The notes beneath the pieces are model-generated. The model saw nothing but the letters and a program-made list of their open reading frames with translations, had not been told where the DNA came from and did not search any database. A program made the position numbers and the translations under genes. From assembly GCA_002311865.1 (NCBI GenBank), contig DBZV01000049.1, positions 9,876 through 20,518 of the forward strand: a DNA stretch of 10,643 nucleotides, in the 5' to 3' direction. This document shows, one piece after another, positions 7,087-10,643 of the stretch (position 1 is its first letter; every line of letters starts with the position of its first letter). The DNA comes from Dehalococcoidia bacterium UBA1151 (GTDB taxonomy: Bacteria; Chloroflexota; Dehalococcoidia; Lucifugimonadales; Lucifugimonadaceae).

Positions 7087-7836
7087 TTATCCGGTGTACA
7101 CAGGCTCAAGCTGAATCAGGAATTCTTCGTTCCCAGAGTTACCAAGAACCGAAGATCGCGCCAGATTCCTTATGCGAAGTCGATTTTTGACTGCCCAGCG
7201 AGCAAACCTGCCCACGATTCGTGCACGAAGCTGCAAGTCCAGAATCACGCCACCTTTCCCAACCTCTCCCCGTTTCGCCTCGAATTGTGGCTTGAGAAGA
7301 ACGATCATGCGTCCGCCTTCGCGCAGGTTAGGAATCACCGCCGGTATCACATTCGTCAAGGATATGAAGGAAACGTCCATCACAATCAAATCCACTTGCT
7401 CCGGGAGCGCGATGCCGTGTCGCGCGTTTACACGCTCCTGAACTATGACGCGTGAATCAGCGCTAATCTTCGAGTCGATCTGGCCGTGTCCCACGTCTAT
7501 TGCGTACACCATCGCAGCACCGCGTTGGAGCAGACAGTCCGTGAATCCGCCTGTGGAAGCACCAACATCCAGCGCGGTCAGGCCTTCAACTGACAACCCG
7601 AATTTATCGATAGCCGCGTCAAGTTTTTCCCCAGCCCTGGAGACGAATCTTGGGCGAGGCTTGGAAATGACTTCTGCATCCGAATCCAGCTGCATGCCTG
7701 CGGTTGGAGCGCGTGCGGTCAGACGGCCGCCCAGCCTCACTTCGCCAGCCATGATCATTGCCTGCGCGACTGCTATCGACTCAGCCAGTCCCCGCTCCAC
7801 AAGCAGTCGATCTAATCTTTTTCTGCGTACTCTCAC
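7087..7836 (-). CDS. tlyA: TlyA-family rRNA 2'-O-methyltransferase (S4 + FtsJ domains)
   Basis: TlyA proteins use S-adenosylmethionine to methylate ribose 2'-OH groups in rRNA; characterised members act on 23S C1920, and some also on 16S C1409. The 249-residue protein opens with an S4 RNA-binding domain, KRLDRLLVERGLAES (6-20) and AGEVRLGG (30-37), then FVSRAGEKLDAAID (64-77). The methyltransferase fold has the SAM motif ALDVGASTGGFTD (88-100), AIDVGHGQ (112-119), MDVSFISL (153-160), LLKPQFEA (180-187) and GNEEFL (235-240). Lys71, Asp154, Lys182 and Glu238 make a plausible K-D-K-E catalytic tetrad. GTG at 7836 is supported by AGGTG 5 nt upstream. Old annotations call this family hemolysins, but the rRNA methylase role is better supported. 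It lacks the longer C-terminal tail of the mycobacterial enzyme. It lies upstream of purF on the same strand with an 83-bp gap. Confidence 0.92.
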   Translation of the reverse strand: MRVRRKRLDRLLVERGLAESIAVAQAMIMAGEVRLGGRLTARAPTAGMQLDSDAEVISKPRPRFVSRAGEKLDAAIDKFGLSVEGLTALDVGASTGGFTDCLLQRGAAMVYAIDVGHGQIDSKISADSRVIVQERVNARHGIALPEQVDLIVMDVSFISLTNVIPAVIPNLREGGRMIVLLKPQFEAKRGEVGKGGVILDLQLRARIVGRFARWAVKNRLRIRNLARSSVLGNSGNEEFLIQLEPVYTG

Positions 7837-7838
7837 GA

Positions 7839-7868
7839 TTGCACCTTTTGGCCTGTCGTGCCTATGAT
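7839..7868 (+). promoter_or_regulatory. Candidate promoter for the UbiA-like gene, possibly leaderless
   Basis: TTGCAC (7839-7844) and TATGAT (7863-7868) are separated by 18 bp. The -10 box has 5 of 6 consensus bases and the -35 box matches only in its TTG. The ATG at 7875 follows the -10 box after six bases, where transcription would be expected to begin. With no Shine-Dalgarno sequence ahead of the ATG, this fits a leaderless mRNA. The -35 candidate overlaps the tlyA ribosome binding site on the opposite strand. Confidence 0.4.
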
Positions 7869-7874
7869 CGTCGC

Positions 7875-8858
7875 ATGGCGGTAGATGCTGTAATACCGGG
7901 ACGCGGGATTGCAGCCTTGGTGTGGGGGCTGTTCAAGACCATGCGGCCACGTCAGTTCACGAAGAACGGGCTGATTCTTGTCGCACTGTTTTTCACGGTC
8001 AACGAGTGGTGGGAGCCGAACGAACTTGGCGATGTTGCCAGGATCATTGGCATAAACCTCGCCGCCGTTGGGATATTCACTCTCGTCACAAGCTCAATCT
8101 ACATCCTGAACGATATCGCTGACGTTGAGAAGGACCGAGCTCACCCGAAAAAGCGATTCAGGCCCATCGCCGCCGGAGTTGTACCAGTACCGCTCGCAAT
8201 CATCGTCGGCTTAATCTTCGGCACCGGGGGTCTGGCACTCGCGTTCCTTATCAACTCAGAGTTTGGGCTGGCTGCTGTTTCGTACATCGTCTTGATGGTG
8301 GCGTACAACCTGTTCCTCAAGCAGCAGGTGATTCTCGACGTGATGTCCATCTCCGGTGGCTTTGTCATTCGCGCCATTGCAGGGTCAGTAGCAATTGATG
8401 GAACTGTTATCGCTGGCAAGGCACTGGATCTGACAATTTCACCCTGGCTCTATATCGTCACCGCGCTCGGCGCGCTGTTCATCGCCATCGCCAAACGACG
8501 TACCGAGCTCGTGCACGCCGGAGATGCCGCGGGAGACCAGAGGGCAATTCTCAACGAGTACACGGTTGGTTTCCTGGACATGATGACCACTGTGGTCACT
8601 CCCGCTACGCTGGTGGCCTACTCGCTGTACACGTTTGGTGGAGCGTTCGCAGGGGCGAATCTTCCGGACAACAACAGCATGATGCTGACCATACCGTTCG
8701 TGGTTTACGGCATATTCCGATACCTCTATCTCATCTACGTGAAGCCAACCCCGGACGCAGAGTCTCCGGAAGAGATACTGCTTACAGACAAGCCGCTAAT
8801 CCTCAATATCCTCGCCTGGCTCGTAACCGCATCGATTGTGTTGCTGGCAAACAGCTAG
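7875..8858 (+). CDS. UbiA-superfamily decaprenyl-phosphate phosphoribosyltransferase-like membrane enzyme
   Basis: The closest characterised family is DPPR synthase (mycobacterial UbiA, Rv3806c). That enzyme moves the phosphoribosyl group of PRPP onto decaprenyl phosphate, the first step towards decaprenyl-phosphoryl arabinose. The 327-residue protein is mostly hydrophobic, with about nine likely membrane segments. Key signatures are MRPRQFTKNGLILVALFF (23-40) and the Mg-binding NDIADVEKD (79-87) followed by RAHPKKRFRPIAAG (88-101). A second conserved loop starts near LDVMSISGGFVIRA (154-167), followed by ISPWLYIVTALGALFIA and KRRTEL around 188-212. The KN after RPRQ and the HPKKRxRPIA string distinguish this group from quinone and heme prenyltransferases. 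I chose the ATG at 7875; an in-frame start at 7758 would lie inside tlyA on the other strand. What the lipid-linked ribose is used for in this organism is unknown. Confidence 0.82.
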   Translation: MAVDAVIPGRGIAALVWGLFKTMRPRQFTKNGLILVALFFTVNEWWEPNELGDVARIIGINLAAVGIFTLVTSSIYILNDIADVEKDRAHPKKRFRPIAAGVVPVPLAIIVGLIFGTGGLALAFLINSEFGLAAVSYIVLMVAYNLFLKQQVILDVMSISGGFVIRAIAGSVAIDGTVIAGKALDLTISPWLYIVTALGALFIAIAKRRTELVHAGDAAGDQRAILNEYTVGFLDMMTTVVTPATLVAYSLYTFGGAFAGANLPDNNSMMLTIPFVVYGIFRYLYLIYVKPTPDAESPEEILLTDKPLILNILAWLVTASIVLLANS

Positions 8859-8929
8859 CGGCTGCCTGTAACCTGCCCGGCGTAGCGGCCCTCTCACAAC
8901 TGTTATGACCTGAGGTAATCTCGGCCACC
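8859..8929 (+). promoter_or_regulatory. Short spacer with candidate promoter for the EtfD-like gene
   Basis: This 71-bp gap carries TAATCT (8916-8921), which has the TAnnnT form of a -10 box. CTCACA (8893-8898) lies 17 bp upstream and matches TTGACA at four positions. Only eight bases separate the -10 box from the ATG at 8930, so a transcript from it would be essentially leaderless. A GAGGT at 8912-8916 is 13 bases from the ATG, too far for a typical ribosome binding site. No terminator hairpin for the preceding gene is visible. Confidence 0.35.
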
Positions 8930-10643
8930 ATGCCCGGTAGAGAAGATTTCTGGAACATTGGCTATCCAATGTTCGGCGCGTTCATCTATACCACGATGCT
9001 GATCGCCACCGTGGCTATCGCGTATGGGCTGTGGCGGCGCTCCCGCTATTGGCGACTTGGAAAGGCTGAGCCAGATCTCGGACCGTGGCAGTCGCGAACG
9101 ATGGCGTTCCTCAAGACGATGGCATTCGACTTGTTCGCTCATCGCAAGTTCACCCGCAGCCGTGAGCTATACGCCGGAATCATGCACTTCTGCATCTTCT
9201 GGGGCTTCACGATGCTGCTTATAGCGACCACCCTGGGCGCGGTGGAGTTCTATTGGGAAAAGTTTTTTGATGCTGAATTCCCAACGATTGAATTCCGAGT
9301 CCAGACCGGCTTCGTCTGGGACATATTTGGAGGACTGCTGGCGACGATTGGCATCGGTATGGCGGCATGGCGGCGTTACGTAATCAAGCCGGGTCGTCTG
9401 AACACGTTCCTTGATGATGGCTACTCCCTGCTCTTCATGTTTGCCCTGCTCTTCACGGGCTTTTTCCTGGAAGGCATGCGAATCGGCGCAACCGAACTGA
9501 ATCCCGCCGATCCCGCTTTCAATCCGGGCAGCGCTGGCTGGTCGCCAGTTGGCTGGCTGTTCGCTAAGGTCTTCGATGGCTTTGGCATGAGCCCATCTGC
9601 GATGCAGAGCACGCACGAGGTGACCTGGTGGCTGCATGCCGCTATTTACACATCGTGGATCGTCTATATCGGCGTTGGCTTCGGCAAGATGATGCACATC
9701 ATCGTTGCGCCAGCAAACCTGTTTCTGCGGCCGGCACGGCCACGCGGCGCGCTGGCGCCGATGGGCGACTTTGAAACGTTGGAGACGTTCGGCGTCAAAG
9801 ATCTCCCGGACTTCACCTGGAAACAGATCCTCAACTTCGACGCCTGCACCAACTGCGGCCGCTGCCAGGACAACTGCCCGGCATGGGCAAGCGGCGCGCC
9901 TCTCTCACCACGCAAGGTCATCCAGGACCTCAAGGGTTATATGGTCGTGCGCGGGCGCGACCTGCTGGACGTGCCGGACGGCGAAGCCGCGCCGGAGCCG
10001 AAGATTTCCATGGTCTCGGACGCCGTGGGCGAGGACGTGTTGTGGTCGTGTACCTCGTGTGCAGCGTGCGTTGAAGCGTGCCCCGTCGGTATCAACCACA
10101 TCGACACAATCGTGGACATGCGCCGTTACCTTGCGATGGAGGAGGCGCGAATCCCTGCCACGGCACAGGCCGCGCTCCAGAGCCTGGAACAACGCGGCCA
10201 CCCGTGGATCGGCACAACAATGACCCGTACCGACTGGATGGAAGGGCTCAATATCCCAACCATGGCGACCAACCCGGGCGCCGAAGTGCTGTTCTGGGTG
10301 GGCTGCACCGGGGCACTGAACGAACGCAATGCCAAAGTCACCCGGGCAATGGCAAGCGTGCTCAAGAAGTCCGACGTTAACTTCGCAGTCCTGGGAAATG
10401 AAGAGACGTGCACGGGAGACCCGGCCCGGCGGCTCGGCAACGAATATCTGTTCCAGATTCTCGCTGAACAGAACATCGAAACATTCAATCGCTACGGCAT
10501 AAAGAAGGTCGTCACCACCTGCCCGCACTGCTTCAACACGCTCCTCAACGAGTACCCGCAACTGGGTGCAGATCTTGAAGTCCATCACTACTCTGAATTC
10601 GTCGAGAGGCTGATCAACGAGAACAAGCTGCCCGCGCTGGCGA
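8930..10643 (+). CDS. EtfD/EMO-like membrane Fe-S oxidoreductase (cytochrome b + 2x[4Fe-4S] + CCG domains), 3' end outside window
   Basis: The frame is open from the ATG at 8930 to the window end, giving 571 residues of an incomplete protein. The N-terminal third is a NarI-like membrane domain with about five helices (near 14-35, 82-105, 131-148, 164-183 and 236-258). Candidate heme-b ligands are His86, His229, His236 and His256. Two 4Fe-4S motifs follow: CTNCGRCQDNCP (306-317) and CTSCAACVEACPVG (374-387). A CCG (HdrD-type) repeat follows, with WVGCTGALNERN (456-467), ETCTGDPARRLGNEYLF (492-508) and TCPHCFNTL (530-538). This layout matches mycobacterial EtfD (Rv0338c) and Geobacter EMO, which pass electrons from electron-transferring flavoprotein to menaquinone during fatty-acid or aromatic-acid oxidation. 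The partner is inferred; no etfAB gene is in the window. DsrMK- or HdrDE-like roles are alternatives. A long antisense reading frame across the Fe-S region is a codon-bias shadow. Confidence 0.85.
   Translation, partial: MPGREDFWNIGYPMFGAFIYTTMLIATVAIAYGLWRRSRYWRLGKAEPDLGPWQSRTMAFLKTMAFDLFAHRKFTRSRELYAGIMHFCIFWGFTMLLIATTLGAVEFYWEKFFDAEFPTIEFRVQTGFVWDIFGGLLATIGIGMAAWRRYVIKPGRLNTFLDDGYSLLFMFALLFTGFFLEGMRIGATELNPADPAFNPGSAGWSPVGWLFAKVFDGFGMSPSAMQSTHEVTWWLHAAIYTSWIVYIGVGFGKMMHIIVAPANLFLRPARPRGALAPMGDFETLETFGVKDLPDFTWKQILNFDACTNCGRCQDNCPAWASGAPLSPRKVIQDLKGYMVVRGRDLLDVPDGEAAPEPKISMVSDAVGEDVLWSCTSCAACVEACPVGINHIDTIVDMRRYLAMEEARIPATAQAALQSLEQRGHPWIGTTMTRTDWMEGLNIPTMATNPGAEVLFWVGCTGALNERNAKVTRAMASVLKKSDVNFAVLGNEETCTGDPARRLGNEYLFQILAEQNIETFNRYGIKKVVTTCPHCFNTLLNEYPQLGADLEVHHYSEFVERLINENKLPALA

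Noticed and set aside
7758..7874. N-terminal extension of the UbiA-like gene into tlyA
   Set aside because: It would be antisense to the TlyA N-terminus and adds 39 residues with no homology; the ATG at 7875 gives a normal family start.
9705..10223. 172-residue plus-strand frame rich in Arg, Ser and Thr overlapping the EtfD-like gene
   Set aside because: It is a frame-shifted shadow of the Fe-S protein with low-complexity composition and no motif.
9905..10588. 227-residue open frame on the minus strand opposite the EtfD-like Fe-S region
   Set aside because: It is fully antisense to a frame with intact 4Fe-4S and CCG motifs; its composition is what GC-rich third positions produce on the opposite strand, and it shows no family motif.
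1..10643. Mobile element, phage, CRISPR, toxin-antitoxin, biosynthetic cluster or other novel multi-gene system
   Set aside because: All nine genes fall into known families, coding density is uniform, and I saw no transposase, integrase, repeat array, attachment-site-like direct repeat or tRNA gene.

Overview
This 10.6 kb window looks like ordinary bacterial chromosome carrying housekeeping and central-metabolism genes. I see no insertion sequence, integrase, prophage, CRISPR array, tRNA or rRNA. Base composition is moderately GC-rich and coding density is very high, with nine genes and no gap over about 155 bp. The mix suggests a Chloroflexota (SAR202/Dehalococcoidia-like) genome, or less likely an actinobacterial relative. 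It includes a B. subtilis-type Fe-S PurF, a Thermoplasma-type nicotinate phosphoribosyltransferase, a TlyA-type rRNA methylase, a decaprenyl-phosphate phosphoribosyltransferase-like UbiA protein and an EtfD/EMO-like membrane Fe-S oxidoreductase. The taxonomic placement is inference from family content only.

Layout, left to right. (1) The window opens inside tilS (+), the tRNA(Ile) lysidine synthetase; only its C-terminal part is present. (2) Two bases after its stop, in tail-to-tail orientation, lies a short nicotinate phosphoribosyltransferase gene (-). (3) After a 153-bp spacer comes a minus-strand block. In transcription order it is tlyA, purF, purM, purH and a family 2 glycosyltransferase. 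PurF, PurM and PurH are steps 1, 5 and 9-10 of de novo IMP synthesis; the other pur genes are not here. (4) Divergent from tlyA, across only 38 bp, is a UbiA-superfamily phosphoribosyl transferase (+). (5) It is followed 71 bp later by a large gene (+) that runs off the right edge. That gene encodes a membrane cytochrome-b/4Fe-4S/CCG-domain protein of the EtfD (ETF:menaquinone oxidoreductase) type.

How the genes relate. Three of the enzymes (PurF, the nicotinate phosphoribosyltransferase and the UbiA-like protein) consume PRPP, so the region has a loose PRPP theme. The UbiA-like enzyme and the glycosyltransferase both probably act on polyprenyl phosphate and so may feed cell-envelope glycan synthesis.

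The most notable point is the start of purF. The first ATG in frame lies seven codons into the mature enzyme, after the catalytic Cys. No ATG, GTG or TTG occurs in that frame from the Cys back to the tlyA stop. A CTG with a strong Shine-Dalgarno sequence exactly 6 nt upstream is the best start and gives a 40-residue propeptide. I also moved the purH start to a GTG with a good ribosome binding site and the ubiA start to an internal ATG. I found no convincing evidence of an undescribed multi-gene system.
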